From contig NZ_JAMKFE010000014.1 in NCBI RefSeq assembly GCF_023721835.1, positions 1 through 64,000 on the forward strand: a DNA stretch of 64,000 bases, read 5' to 3'. Below, piece after piece: positions 35,187 through 44,319 of this stretch. Within the stretch, counting starts at the first letter, position 1; every line of letters starts with the position of its first letter. The stretch is from Caldimonas mangrovi. GTDB lineage: Bacteria; Pseudomonadota; Gammaproteobacteria; Burkholderiales; Burkholderiaceae_C. The notes beneath the pieces are model-generated. The model was not told where the DNA came from. It did not search any database and saw only the letters and a list, made by a program, of their open reading frames with translations. The translations under genes and the position numbers were made by a program.

Positions 35187-35500
35187 AGAACCGAAATGCG
35201 CTCGTGTGCAAAGTCGCACTGAGCATTCCCCGCGGCTTTGTCGCAACGTACGGCCAAGTTGCCCAACGTGCGGGGCTGGCAGGCGCCGCGCGGCAGGTCG
35301 GGTATGCGCTTCACGCGCTGCCTGGCAACAGCCCTGTTCCTTGGCACCGTGTGGTCAACACGCACGGCCAGATCAGTCGACGCAGCGATCCAGGCCCCGA
35401 GGTCGAACAGCGAATCAGGCTTGAGTTGGAAGGCGTGCAGTTCGATGCGCGAGGCCGCGTTCTGGCGCATTATTTTGCTTGGAGGCGAGGCCTGGAATGA
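35183..35500 (+). CDS. Alkyltransferase-like protein (ATL), MGMT fold
   Basis: A 105-residue protein matching the C-terminal DNA-binding half of O6-alkylguanine-DNA alkyltransferase: IPRGFVATYGQVAQRAG, AARQVGYALHALP (arginine finger R near 37) and PWHRVVN. In MGMT the active motif is PCHRV; here the cysteine is replaced by tryptophan, the mark of ATL proteins, which flag alkylated guanine for nucleotide-excision repair without removing the alkyl group. Translationally coupled to the GGCT-like gene. Confidence 0.9.
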   Translation: MKNRNALVCKVALSIPRGFVATYGQVAQRAGLAGAARQVGYALHALPGNSPVPWHRVVNTHGQISRRSDPGPEVEQRIRLELEGVQFDARGRVLAHYFAWRRGLE

Positions 35501-35563
35501 CAGGCTTCGACCGTTCCGTGACGGCGTGCCACACGCCCGCGTGGCGCCTCAGCGACATCCGCA

Positions 35564-36190
35564 TCATCCTTGCCTGCGATACAGCGCCAGCGAGCCAGCC
35601 AGTGCCAGCAAGGCTGCACCACACACCCTCTCAAGCCACAGCGCGCCTTTGGCGCGCAGCAGCCTGACGGCCTGCGCGCCAGCGGCGGCGTAAGCCAGCA
35701 TGACGACGAAATCGATCGACGCGAAGGTGATGCCCAGCGCGAGGTATTGCGGCCACTGGGGCTGTGTCGGCACGACGAATTGCGGCAGGAAGGCCGAGAA
35801 GAAGAGATAGCCCTTGGGGTTGGTTGCCGCGACCAGGAAGCTGCGCATGAAGACGGCCCGCCGACTCGATGCCGGTGTTCCTTGCTGCTCCGCCGGCAGC
35901 GCCAGGCTGCCGCTCGAACGCAGCAGGCGCACGCCCAGCCAGGCCAGATAGGCGCAGCCCAGCCACTTGACCACGGAGAACCAGAACTCCGACGCGGCGA
36001 GCAGCGCGCCCAGCCCCACCGCGACGGCGCCGATCAGCACGAAGTCCGACAGCACGGCGCCGACCATGCCGGGCACCGAAGCGCGCACGCCGAGTCGCGA
36101 GCCGTTGTTCAGCGCGAGCAGCACCGTCGGGCCGGGGGTGGCGATGCCGATGAAAGAGACCAGGGCGAAGAGCAGCAGGGTTTCATGCAT
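35564..36190 (-). CDS. LysE/RhtB-family amino-acid exporter
   Basis: A 208-residue inner-membrane protein with six hydrophobic segments. The family signature ATPGPTVLLALNNGSRLGVRAS (pattern TPGPxxL near residue 18-24) begins the second segment. LysE/RhtB proteins export lysine, homoserine, threonine, leucine or similar. Specificity cannot be read from the sequence. The end of this gene is convergent with the ATL gene. Confidence 0.9.
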   Translation of the reverse strand: MHETLLLFALVSFIGIATPGPTVLLALNNGSRLGVRASVPGMVGAVLSDFVLIGAVAVGLGALLAASEFWFSVVKWLGCAYLAWLGVRLLRSSGSLALPAEQQGTPASSRRAVFMRSFLVAATNPKGYLFFSAFLPQFVVPTQPQWPQYLALGITFASIDFVVMLAYAAAGAQAVRLLRAKGALWLERVCGAALLALAGSLALYRRQG

Positions 36191-36228
36191 GGACGGTGTC
36201 TCCTTTTAGGGGTCGTTGCGCGTGGGGG

Positions 36229-36990
36229 TCAGTGCCGCACATGCGCGTAGCGCTCGGGCCCGCGGGGGTACCGGGCGAGCTCGGTCCGCAAGGTGTCGTA
36301 CAGCGAGTGCGCCCATTCGGGCCCGCCGGAAGGGGCTGCATGGCCAGGGATGCGGAAGTCGACCGGGCTCACGACGATGCGGGTGCGTTCCTTGGACACC
36401 CGCGCGGACAGGATGAACAGGTCTTCCGCCGCCTCGTCGCCCATGGCCAGGCAGCCGATCGACACGCTGCTGCCGTGGATCATGATGTCGCCGCCCAGCC
36501 GCGTACGGCCGTCGTTGCGCGCCATGCGGCGATCGAACTCGTTGGGGTAGTTCAGCCGGATGGACAGGTGGAAGCGGCTGTTCGGGTTCAGGTATTCGGC
36601 GCGGTAGACGCCTTCGGGCACCTGCAGGTCGCCTTCCTTGAGTTTCGGGCCCGGCTTGCCGCTGGCGGCCAGCACCGGGTAGGCCTTCACGAAGCGCCAC
36701 GGCTCACCGCGGGCGCCACGCGCATACACCTCCAGCCGGCGCGTGTCCTTGAAGGCGAGATACGCGACCTCGTACGGCGGATAGGCCAGCCCGACCGCGG
36801 CGAAGGCGGGCTTCAGGCGCATGGCCACGTCGTGCTGGTGGCGCTGCACGCGCTGCTCGACCGTGTAGCCGCCGCGCGCTCTGTCGGCGAGGTGGCTTGC
36901 GTAGCTGCGGCTCGGCTCGTGAAACAGCAACGCGGCGGCGACCATCCCGCAGAGACCGGCGGTGATGGTCAACCAGGTGAGAAGTCGCAT
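36229..36990 (-). CDS. L,D-transpeptidase (YkuD domain)
   Basis: A 253-residue protein with an N-terminal membrane helix or signal (residues 1-23). The YkuD catalytic motif is HGSSVSIGCLAMGDEA (histidine near 171, nucleophile cysteine near 179). Such enzymes form 3-3 cross-links in peptidoglycan or link proteins to it, and are resistant to most beta-lactams. The region VYARGARGEPWRFVKAYPVLAASGKPGPKLKEGDLQVPEGVY (pattern GPKLKEGD..PEG) is typical of the YafK-like subgroup, which can also cleave such bonds. Start at 36990 puts the membrane segment at the N terminus. Confidence 0.88.
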   Translation of the reverse strand: MRLLTWLTITAGLCGMVAAALLFHEPSRSYASHLADRARGGYTVEQRVQRHQHDVAMRLKPAFAAVGLAYPPYEVAYLAFKDTRRLEVYARGARGEPWRFVKAYPVLAASGKPGPKLKEGDLQVPEGVYRAEYLNPNSRFHLSIRLNYPNEFDRRMARNDGRTRLGGDIMIHGSSVSIGCLAMGDEAAEDLFILSARVSKERTRIVVSPVDFRIPGHAAPSGGPEWAHSLYDTLRTELARYPRGPERYAHVRH

Positions 36991-37077
36991 CGACAGTCGA
37001 GATGAGCCAGGCGGCGATCTTGCCATTTTCAATGCACGCACGGGGCCCCTGCAGCAGGAGCACTGCGGCGCGCAACC

Positions 37078-37635
37078 TTACTGACCGGCGGGCTCGGACA
37101 CCTCGGGTTCCGATGCAGGAGCGGCAACCGGTTCGACCACGGCTTGCGTGCCTTCCTGGGCCGCGACCCACTTCGCGACATCCCGCCCGAGCGCGCCCGC
37201 CACGCGGTCGAGAATGGCGCATGTACCGCTCATCCCTCCGAGCGGCCCCCCGCGCGAGCGTCGTGTGAACACACGCGTACCGAGCGGCTGCCCATCCTTG
37301 CGCAGATCGGCCTTGACGCTCATCGACTTCGCGCCGCTCCACCCACCGCCGCCGTGCCCGTGCACCGACAAGATGGTCAAGTGCAGCGTCCGCTCCGGGG
37401 CGGCCGGCTCGACCGCACGGAAGGGACGCGCATCCGCGCCGCGTTTGCCGATCGCGTCGAGCGCATAGTTGCCGAGCAGTTGATCAAGACCGCACTCTGC
37501 CCTGACCGCCGTCGGAATGGGTGCAGACGGATCGAGTGCGGCCGGCACCTGGACCAGGACCGGCTCACCGGCGAACAGCGTCAGCGGCAAGGAAACCACG
37601 GCAGCACCTAGCGACAAGCGGAGAGCAGTTTTCAT
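37078..37635 (-). CDS. Hypothetical periplasmic protein
   Basis: A 185-residue protein with a signal peptide (residues 1-22, ending TLFAGE). Two cysteines in the mature part (in RAECGLDQLLG and SGTCAILDRVAG) may form a disulfide. A HGHGGGGWSG loop is conspicuous at about 90-100, and the C terminus is an acidic E/P/A tail. No family recognised; the alternation of strands suggests a small beta-rich domain. ATG 37635 is preferred over 37656 because the signal then starts properly. Confidence 0.7.
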   Translation of the reverse strand: MKTALRLSLGAAVVSLPLTLFAGEPVLVQVPAALDPSAPIPTAVRAECGLDQLLGNYALDAIGKRGADARPFRAVEPAAPERTLHLTILSVHGHGGGGWSGAKSMSVKADLRKDGQPLGTRVFTRRSRGGPLGGMSGTCAILDRVAGALGRDVAKWVAAQEGTQAVVEPVAAPASEPEVSEPAGQ

Positions 37636-37711
37636 GAGCGTGGAGATCAGTGGCAAGGAGCCGGCTCACCGGGCCGAATCGTGAAATGGAATTGTCTGCT
37701 TTCTCAGCCGG

Positions 37712-39808
37712 TCACGCCTTCAAATATTCCGCCTTGCCGCCGAGCCAGCGCGCCACATGGGCTTCAGCCGCGCGCGGATGGCGGTCCAGCAGCACGGCTG
37801 CGGCCGCCCTCGCCTTCGCGACCCAATGCGCGTCTTCGTGCAGGTCGGCGAAGCGCAGCAGCGGCGCGCCCGACTGGCGCGCTCCCAGGAACTCGCCCGG
37901 CCCGCGGATCTCCAGGTCGCGCCGCGCGATCTCGAAGCCGTCGTTGGTTTCGGCCATCGCCTTCAGGCGCGACTTGCCGGTGTCGGACAGCGGCGACGTG
38001 TACAGCAGCACGCACACGCTCGCCACGGCGCCGCGGCCCACGCGCCCACGCAACTGGTGCAACTGGCTCAGCCCGAAACGCTCGGCGTGCTCGATCACCA
38101 TCAGGCTGGCATTGGGCACGTCGACGCCGACCTCGATCACAGTGGTCGAGACCAGCACGCCCATCTGGCCCTCGCTGAACAGCGACATCACGGCCGCCTT
38201 CTCGGCCGCCGGCATGCGGCCGTGCAGCAGGCCGACCATGCGGCCGGGCAAGGCGTCGCTCAGCTGGCGGTGCGTCTCGGTGGCGTTCTGCAGGTCGAGC
38301 TTCTCGCTTTCCTCGATCAAGGGGCAGACCCAGTACACCTGCCGGCCCTGCTCGACTTCGTGGCGGATGCGCTCGATCACGGCGTCGCGCTTGCCGTCGG
38401 CGAACACCTTGGTGACGATGGGCGTGCGGCCCGGCGGCAGCTCGTCGATGGTGCTGACGTCCAGGTCGGCGTAGTAGGTCATCGCCAGCGTGCGCGGGAT
38501 CGGCGTGGCGCTCATCATCAGCAGGTGCGGCTCCAGCTCGCCGCCCTGCAGCTTCTGGCGCAGTTGCAGCCGCTGCTGCACGCCGAAGCGGTGCTGCTCG
38601 TCGATGATCGCCAGGCCCAGCTTCGCGAACTCGACCTGGTCCTGGATGACCGCGTGGGTGCCGACGACCAGCTTCGCCTCGCCGCTGGCCACGCGTTCGA
38701 GCATCTGCTTGCGCGCCTTGCCCTTCTGGCTGCCGGTGAGCCATGCGACGCCGATGCCCAGCGGCTCCAGCCAGCCGACCAGCTTGCGGAAATGCTGCTC
38801 GGCCAGGATCTCGGTGGGCGCCATCAGCGCGCACTGCCAGCCGGCGCCGATGGCGATGGCGGCAGCCAGCGCGGCCACCACCGTCTTGCCCGAACCGACA
38901 TCGCCCTGCAGCAGGCGGTGCATCGGCTGCGGGCGCGCCAGGTCCCGCGCGATCTCCTCGACCACGCGGCGCTGCGCCTCGGTGAGCCGGAACGGCAAGG
39001 CCGCCAGCAATCGTTCCTGCAGCCCTTCGCGCTCGGCCTGGAGCGCAGGCGCGCGCAGCATGGCGCGCTCGCGCTGGGCCTGCAGCTGCGACAGCTGCTG
39101 CGCCAGCAGCTCCTCGAATTTCAGCCGTTCCCACGCCGGGTGGCTGTGGTCTTCCAGCGTCGCCAGCGACACTTCCGGCGCCGGGTGGTGCAGGAAGTGC
39201 AGCGCCTCGCGCAGGCTGGGCAGCCCGGGCGGCAGTACCTCGGGCGGCAGGATCTCGGCCAGGTGGGCCCGTGCCAGGCCCGAGGCCACCACCTTGCGCA
39301 GATAGGTCTGCGGCAGGTGGGCCGACGTGGGGTAGACCGGCGTCAGCGCGTCGGCCAGCGGGGTGTCTTCGGTGACGGCCTTGAAGCTCGGATGCACCAT
39401 CTCGCGGCCGATGAAGCCGCCGCGCAGTTCGCCGCGCACGCGGATGCGCTGGCCCACGGCCAGCACCTTCTGCTGCGCCGGATAGAAGCTGAAGAAGCGC
39501 AGGTTCACGGTGTCGCTGCCGTCGTCGAGCGTCACCACCAGCTGGCGCCGCGGCCGCATGCTGATGTGGCTGTCGGTGACGACACCCTCGACCTGCACGG
39601 TGTGGCCGTCGCGCGTGTCGCGCAGGCGGGTGATGCGGGTTTCGTCTTCATAGCGCAGCGGCAGGTGCAGCGCCAGGTCGATGTCGCGCTGCAGCCCCAG
39701 CTTCTCCAGTGCCTTCTGCGGCGCGGATTTTTCGCGCTTCGGGGCGGTGGTGTCGGAAGTCGGGGCGGCGGCCGGCGGCATGGCGAGCATTCTGCCCGTG
39801 CCCGGCAT
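37712..39808 (-). CDS. recG: ATP-dependent DNA helicase RecG
   Basis: A 698-residue branch-migration helicase. The N-terminal wedge/OB domain (about 60-180) recognises forks. Helicase motifs are [14 protein letters not shown] (I, near 310), [11 protein letters not shown] (II), [12 protein letters not shown] (III), and in the second lobe [14 protein letters not shown] and QLRGRVGRG (V, VI). It remodels stalled forks and R-loops. The start could be 39808, 39790 or 39781; the first overlaps the -35 element of the divergent ECF41-type promoter. Confidence 0.95.
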   Translation of the reverse strand: MPGTGRMLAMPPAAAPTSDTTAPKREKSAPQKALEKLGLQRDIDLALHLPLRYEDETRITRLRDTRDGHTVQVEGVVTDSHISMRPRRQLVVTLDDGSDTVNLRFFSFYPAQQKVLAVGQRIRVRGELRGGFIGREMVHPSFKAVTEDTPLADALTPVYPTSAHLPQTYLRKVVASGLARAHLAEILPPEVLPPGLPSLREALHFLHHPAPEVSLATLEDHSHPAWERLKFEELLAQQLSQLQAQRERAMLRAPALQAEREGLQERLLAALPFRLTEAQRRVVEEIARDLARPQPMHRLLQGDVGSGKTVVAALAAAIAIGAGWQCALMAPTEILAEQHFRKLVGWLEPLGIGVAWLTGSQKGKARKQMLERVASGEAKLVVGTHAVIQDQVEFAKLGLAIIDEQHRFGVQQRLQLRQKLQGGELEPHLLMMSATPIPRTLAMTYYADLDVSTIDELPPGRTPIVTKVFADGKRDAVIERIRHEVEQGRQVYWVCPLIEESEKLDLQNATETHRQLSDALPGRMVGLLHGRMPAAEKAAVMSLFSEGQMGVLVSTTVIEVGVDVPNASLMVIEHAERFGLSQLHQLRGRVGRGAVASVCVLLYTSPLSDTGKSRLKAMAETNDGFEIARRDLEIRGPGEFLGARQSGAPLLRFADLHEDAHWVAKARAAAAVLLDRHPRAAEAHVARWLGGKAEYLKA

Positions 39809-39834
39809 GTCACAAGCCCGGGGGCTGCATCGTC
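39808..39834 (+). promoter_or_regulatory. ECF41-type promoter
   Basis: TGTCACA at 39808-39814, 16 bases, then CGTC at 39831-39834. This is the promoter pattern described for the ECF41 group of sigma factors, and it stands directly in front of a three-gene unit that ends with an ECF41 sigma gene. Predicted transcription starts at about 39841, only two bases before the first ATG, so the message is probably leaderless. Confidence 0.8.
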
Positions 39835-39842
39835 ATGAAGAC

Positions 39843-40292
39843 ATGACTGCTGCGAAAAAGCGACCGGTGCCCCTCCTTCTCGACTCGCTGCGCTGGCTGC
39901 TGGCGGCCGGCCTGGCCGCCAACGGGACCGCCATGCTGGCCGACCCGGCCGCCTGGTACCACGCGGTGCCGGGCGTCGCCCTGACCGGCCCGTTGAACTT
40001 CCATTTCGTGCGCGACATCGGCGCGGCCTATTTCGTGGCCGCCGGCGGCCTGGCGTGGCGGGCCTGGCGCCCGCACACGGGCGCGCCGGCGGCCTTTGCC
40101 GGCGCCGGGTTCCTCGTGCTGCATGCCGGCGTGCACGTCGGCGAGACGCTGGCGGGCCTGTGCGGCTGGAGCACGTTGCTGCGCGACGTGCCCGGCGTCG
40201 TGCTGCCGGCGGCCCTGGCCTTCGCGCTGGCGTGGCCAGCGCGTGCGCTGCCCTCTTCCACCCCTCTCATCAGGAACCCCCACCATGCTTGA
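39843..40292 (+). CDS. Small four-helix membrane protein of the ECF41 operon
   Basis: A 149-residue inner-membrane protein with four hydrophobic segments near residues 13-30, 55-73, 80-98 and 112-133. No named family recognised with certainty. It is the first gene behind an ECF41-type promoter and its end overlaps the start of the AhpD-like gene by 8 bases, so it belongs to the sigma-factor regulon. In other genomes ECF41 genes are coupled to a carboxymuconolactone decarboxylase, oxidoreductase or epimerase; this extra membrane protein may be a substrate- or redox-related partner. Confidence 0.75.
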   Translation: MTAAKKRPVPLLLDSLRWLLAAGLAANGTAMLADPAAWYHAVPGVALTGPLNFHFVRDIGAAYFVAAGGLAWRAWRPHTGAPAAFAGAGFLVLHAGVHVGETLAGLCGWSTLLRDVPGVVLPAALAFALAWPARALPSSTPLIRNPHHA

Positions 40293-40845
40293 CTGGCTGA
40301 TCCGCCGCCGCATCGCGGCCTTCGAGAAGACCTACGGCTATGACATGAGCTACGCGCGCGAGCTGCTGGCGTCCCACCGCAAGGGATTCTGGCGCTTTGC
40401 GCGCGTGCAGCCGATGGCGGACTGCCGCGACGGCGTGCCGCCCGAGGCGTGGTACGCCGCCAAGCTGGCGGCGGTGCGGGCCGAGGACTGCGGCCCCTGC
40501 ACCCAGTTGTCGGTCGACATGGCGCGCGAGGCGGGCATCGACGATGCCGTGCTGCGAGCGGTGCTGCATGACGACCTCGACGCATTGAGCAGCGACACCG
40601 CGCTGGCCGTGCGCTACACGCGGGCGGCGATCACGCATGCCCCCGAGCTGATGGGCCTGCGCGACGACGTGCAGCGCCGCTGGGGCCCGCGCGCACTGGC
40701 CTCGCTGGCCTTGTCGATCACCGCGGTGCGGATGTTCCCGATGCTCAAATACGCGCTCGGCCACGGCCATGCCTGCGTGCGCGTGCAGGTGGGCCGTGAG
40801 ACGATCCAGCCGCCCGCACTCCAGCCCGCTTCCGCCCATGCCTGA
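40285..40845 (+). CDS. Carboxymuconolactone-decarboxylase/AhpD-like protein
   Basis: A 186-residue all-helical protein. The AhpD-type active site is near EDCGPCTQLSVDMA (about 70-83): a CxxC pair with nearby acidic residue, as used for alkylhydroperoxide reduction. Such CMD-family genes are the most common partner of ECF41 sigma factors, and are controlled by them. It overlaps the upstream membrane-protein gene and the downstream sigma gene by 8 bases each, so the three genes are one operon. Confidence 0.87.
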   Translation: MLDWLIRRRIAAFEKTYGYDMSYARELLASHRKGFWRFARVQPMADCRDGVPPEAWYAAKLAAVRAEDCGPCTQLSVDMAREAGIDDAVLRAVLHDDLDALSSDTALAVRYTRAAITHAPELMGLRDDVQRRWGPRALASLALSITAVRMFPMLKYALGHGHACVRVQVGRETIQPPALQPASAHA

Positions 40846-41737
40846 CGTCCTGGCCGACACCAGCTTTCAGCCGCACTACCGGTACCTGCGCGCGCTCGCC
40901 TACCGCATGCTCGGCTCGCGCGCCGAGGCCGAGGACGTGGTGCAGGACGCGTGGCTGCGCTGGCAGTCGGCCGACCGCAGCCAGGTCGAGAACGCGCGCG
41001 CCTTCCTGTCGCGCACCGTCACGCACCTGTGTCTGGATCGTTTGCAGTCGGCCCGGTTGCGGCGCGAGCAGTACGTCGGCGTGTGGTTGCCCGAGCCGCT
41101 GGTCGACGAGGCGATGGACTTTCACCCCGGCCCCGACGTCGCTACCGAGCATGCCCAGGACGTCTCCATCGCCTTCATGCTGGCGCTCGAACGGCTGAGC
41201 ACGCTGGAGCGCGCGGCCTTCCTGCTGCACGACGTGTTCGACCTCGACTTCGACGAGATCGGCCGGCGGTTGCAACGTTCGCCCGCGGCCGTACGGCAGT
41301 TGGCCAGCCGCGCGCGGCAGCACGTGAAAACCGACTACGCGCGCCGGGAAGTGCAGGCCGAGGAAGGCGCCCGGCTGCTCCAGGCCTTCGGCACGGCACT
41401 TGCGCGTGGCGACGTGGAAGAGCTGGCGAAGCTGCTGGTCGAGGATGCGGAATTCCTGTCCGACGGCGGCGGCCTGGTGGCTGCCGTGCCGAGGCCCTTG
41501 CAGGGTGCCGAGCGCGTCGCCAAGGCGTTGGTGGGCTTTGCGAAGCTGGTCGACTGGAGCCGGGTGCGGTTCAGGTCGGTCGACATCAACGGCCTGCACG
41601 GCTGGCTGCTGCACGACGTCGACGGCACGCCCATCCAGACGCTGGCGCTGCGGCCGGGTCCCGACGGGCGCGTCGCCGACATCTACATCATGCGCAACCC
41701 TCAGAAGCTGCAGCATCTGCGGCAGCCGCCCGAGTAG
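40838..41737 (+). CDS. ECF41-group RNA polymerase sigma factor
   Basis: A 299-residue extracytoplasmic-function sigma factor. Region 2 is about residues 10-75 ([21 protein letters not shown]), region 4 about 115-165 ([24 protein letters not shown]). A C-terminal SnoaL-like domain of about 120 residues follows. Three ECF41 hallmarks are visible: WLPEP in the linker, DGGG in the SnoaL part, and NPQKL near the end (consensus NPDKL). The extra domain serves instead of an anti-sigma factor in modulating activity. It probably drives its own operon from the promoter at 39808. Confidence 0.92.
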   Translation: MPDVLADTSFQPHYRYLRALAYRMLGSRAEAEDVVQDAWLRWQSADRSQVENARAFLSRTVTHLCLDRLQSARLRREQYVGVWLPEPLVDEAMDFHPGPDVATEHAQDVSIAFMLALERLSTLERAAFLLHDVFDLDFDEIGRRLQRSPAAVRQLASRARQHVKTDYARREVQAEEGARLLQAFGTALARGDVEELAKLLVEDAEFLSDGGGLVAAVPRPLQGAERVAKALVGFAKLVDWSRVRFRSVDINGLHGWLLHDVDGTPIQTLALRPGPDGRVADIYIMRNPQKLQHLRQPPE

Positions 41738-41789
41738 GCGACAATCGCGGCCTTTCCCCTGGGAACGGGTCTGTCCGGCCCTCCACACG

Positions 41790-42830
41790 ATGCCTCGCAC
41801 CTACACCCTGAGCGACTTCGACTTCGCTCTGCCGGCCGAACTCATCGCACAACACCCCGCCGCCGAGCGCAGCGCCTCTCGGCTGCTCGACGGCACCGGC
41901 ACCGCGCCGGTGGACCGTGTGTTCCGCGAGCTGCCCTCGCTGCTGTCGCCCGGCGACCTGCTGGTGTTCAATGACACACGTGTCATCAAGGCCCGGCTGC
42001 ACGGCGCCAAGGCGACCGGCGGCAGCGTCGAGGCGCTGGTCGAGCGCGTGCTGCCCGGCCATGAAGTGCTGGCGCATCTGCGCGCGAGCAAGTCGCCCAA
42101 GCCGGGCAGCCTGGTGCGCTTCGCCGGGGCGTTCGACGCCGAGGTGCTGGGCCGCGGCGGGCCGGACGGCGGGCTGTTCCATTTGCGCTTTCCCGACGAC
42201 CCGCTGGCGCTGCTGGACCGCCACGGCCACGTGCCGCTGCCGCCCTACATTGCTCACCCGGACACGCCCGACGACGAGCGCCGCTACCAGACGGTGTTTG
42301 CCGACAAGCCGGGTGCGGTGGCAGCGCCCACGGCGGCGCTGCACTTCGACGAGGCGCTGCTGGCCGCCCTGCGCGAGCGCGGCGTCGACACCGCCAACGT
42401 CACGCTGCATGTCGGCGCCGGCACCTTCCAGCCGGTGCGCACCGAGAACCTGGCCGAGCACAGGATGCACAGCGAGTGGTTCGAGGTGCCCACCGCCACC
42501 GTCGAGGCGATCGGCCGCACGCAGGCGGCGGGCCGGCACGTGGTCTCGGTCGGGACGACGACGCTGCGCGCGCTCGAATCGGCGGCGCGCACCGGTGCGT
42601 TGTGCGCCGGCAGCGCCGAGACCGACATCTTCATCACGCCAGGCTACGGCTTCCGGGTCGTCGACCGGCTGGTCACCAACTTCCACCTGCCGAAGAGCAC
42701 GCTGATGATGCTGGTCAGCGCGTTCGCCGGCTACGAGCACGTGATGGCGCTGTACGGCCATGCGATCGCGCAGCGCTATCGCTTCTTCAGCTATGGGGAT
42801 GCGATGCTGCTCGAACGGCGCGCGCCATGA
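41790..42830 (+). CDS. queA: tRNA S-adenosylmethionine ribosyltransferase-isomerase QueA
   Basis: A 346-residue enzyme of queuosine synthesis. It begins [20 protein letters not shown] and carries [12 protein letters not shown], GRxPPPYI-like [21 protein letters not shown] and [20 protein letters not shown], which cover the family. It transfers the ribosyl part of SAM to preQ1 in tRNA. tgt, an earlier step of the same pathway, is encoded 4.8 kb downstream on the same strand rather than adjacent. A strong terminator follows. Confidence 0.95.
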   Translation: MPRTYTLSDFDFALPAELIAQHPAAERSASRLLDGTGTAPVDRVFRELPSLLSPGDLLVFNDTRVIKARLHGAKATGGSVEALVERVLPGHEVLAHLRASKSPKPGSLVRFAGAFDAEVLGRGGPDGGLFHLRFPDDPLALLDRHGHVPLPPYIAHPDTPDDERRYQTVFADKPGAVAAPTAALHFDEALLAALRERGVDTANVTLHVGAGTFQPVRTENLAEHRMHSEWFEVPTATVEAIGRTQAAGRHVVSVGTTTLRALESAARTGALCAGSAETDIFITPGYGFRVVDRLVTNFHLPKSTLMMLVSAFAGYEHVMALYGHAIAQRYRFFSYGDAMLLERRAP

Positions 42831-42831
42831 A

Positions 42832-42858
42832 AAACAGGCCGGCGAGGCCGGCCTGTTT
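42832..42858. terminator. Intrinsic terminator after queA
   Basis: AAACAGGCCGGC, GAG loop, GCCGGCCTGTTT: 12-base perfect stem with flanking A and T tracts, between the convergent queA and lipoprotein genes, so it can act in both directions. Confidence 0.88.
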
Positions 42859-42875
42859 CGGAACGCCTCCGGCAC

Positions 42876-44165
42876 TCAGGGGCCGACGCGCACCAGGGTG
42901 ACGCTGCCGTCCTCGTCGCCGGCTTGCGTGTAGACGACCGCCGTCATGGTGTTGCCGTCCTGCGAGAACGCGATGTTGCGCAGCTGCGCGCGGCCGGTGC
43001 CGCCTTGCGTGCCGTCGTGCAAGCCGCCGCAGCCGTTCGTGTCAGTGCCCACGGTATCGACCGTCAGGATGCCGGTGCTCGCGGAATAGCTGAAGCTGCC
43101 GGTCTCGACACCCGGGCCGCCGCAGACCACATCGTCGGGATCGTTCTCGTCCGGCGTGTCGCCGAGCGGGTCGATCATGAAGTAGCGGTTCTCGCTGGAG
43201 AAGGCGAAGGTGAACGTGCCCAGCGGCGGGGTCTGTCCGTCTTCGAGCTGCACTGCCCAGACGCCGTACAGGGCGCCGGCGGCGTTGCCGGCCCGGCGCA
43301 GCGAGACCCAGTCGTCCTCGGCCTCGCCGATGTCGCGCACCAGCAGGTGGGTGCCGTCGTAGCGCAGCACGTACTTGCCGCCGATGGGGTGGGACAGGCC
43401 CCATTCGCCGTTGGTCTCCACCGACACCGTCGAGGTGGCTTCCTGCGTGGTGGGATCCCAGGCGACCTGGCCCTGCTCCATGCCCGCCTGGCCGGCGTCG
43501 TCGGCCACGCCGTTCTCGCCCAGCAGGTAGTGTCCTGCGCTGGTGAAGCGAACCACCACCGTGCCGTCTTCTTCCTGCAGCACCCAGGTGCCGGCCACTT
43601 GCGCCCAGAACTGCGCGATGGCGTGGGCGCGTGCCGCTTCCAGGTCGACCACCGTGCCACCCGCGGCCGTCACCGCCGCCGTGAAGGCGGGCGCGGCCGC
43701 GAAGTCGGTCGACGGCTGCGTCAGCGACAGACCGCTGAGATCGGTCGTGGCCGGCAGGCTGATGGCGATCGTGCCTTCGGCGTCGTCGCTGTCGAGCGAT
43801 TGCAGCAGCACCAGCAGGTTGGCAGCCACCGTTGCGTCGCCGCCCGAGATGTCGGCCGGCGTCACCGCCGCGGCGCCGGTCGCGCTGCCCAGGGTCAGCC
43901 CGCCCAGCATGAAGGTCACGGTGTCGCCCGGCTCATAGCGGAAACCGCCGGTGGTGCCGTTGTCGCCGGTCACGCCGGTCACGCCGGACGGGCTGGCGGT
44001 GTAGGCCAGGCCGTTGACGGGCGCGTCGGTGAACACGCCGGCCTCGCTGCCCGTCGCCGGCGCATCGTCATCGGAGCCGCCCCCGCCGCCGCAGCCCGTC
44101 AATGCCACGGACAGCGATGCCGCCGCCAGCAAGCCCCTCCACCACGAAAGCCGATCCAAACGCAT
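42876..44165 (-). CDS. Large secreted lipoprotein, unknown function
   Basis: A 429-residue lipoprotein: signal peptide, lipobox LTGC (near residue 25), then a GGGGGSDDD spacer. The N-terminal mature domain (about 45-115; VFTDAPVNGLAYTASPSGVTG then GFRYEPGDTVTFMLGGLTLGSA) is a small beta domain found at the start of many surface lipoproteins. The rest has beta-rich repeats with GTYVLQEEDGTVVVRF-like strands (pattern GTWVLQEEDGTVVVRF) and a CGGPG...NGCGG cysteine pair near the C terminus. Role unknown; probably outer-membrane associated. Convergent with queA. Confidence 0.8.
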   Translation of the reverse strand: MRLDRLSWWRGLLAAASLSVALTGCGGGGGSDDDAPATGSEAGVFTDAPVNGLAYTASPSGVTGVTGDNGTTGGFRYEPGDTVTFMLGGLTLGSATGAAAVTPADISGGDATVAANLLVLLQSLDSDDAEGTIAISLPATTDLSGLSLTQPSTDFAAAPAFTAAVTAAGGTVVDLEAARAHAIAQFWAQVAGTWVLQEEDGTVVVRFTSAGHYLLGENGVADDAGQAGMEQGQVAWDPTTQEATSTVSVETNGEWGLSHPIGGKYVLRYDGTHLLVRDIGEAEDDWVSLRRAGNAAGALYGVWAVQLEDGQTPPLGTFTFAFSSENRYFMIDPLGDTPDENDPDDVVCGGPGVETGSFSYSASTGILTVDTVGTDTNGCGGLHDGTQGGTGRAQLRNIAFSQDGNTMTAVVYTQAGDEDGSVTLVRVGP

Positions 44166-44319
44166 GCCATTTCTCCTCAGTCGTGAATTCCCGCGAAACC
44201 CCTCCGCGAATGGGCGCAGTGTCCCGACGCCGCGAGGCGGCCGCCATCGGCCATTCGGATGAGACAGCGTGACTTCTTCACAGGTGCAGGAACTGGCTTT
44301 GCGGCTACGCTGCAGCCCC

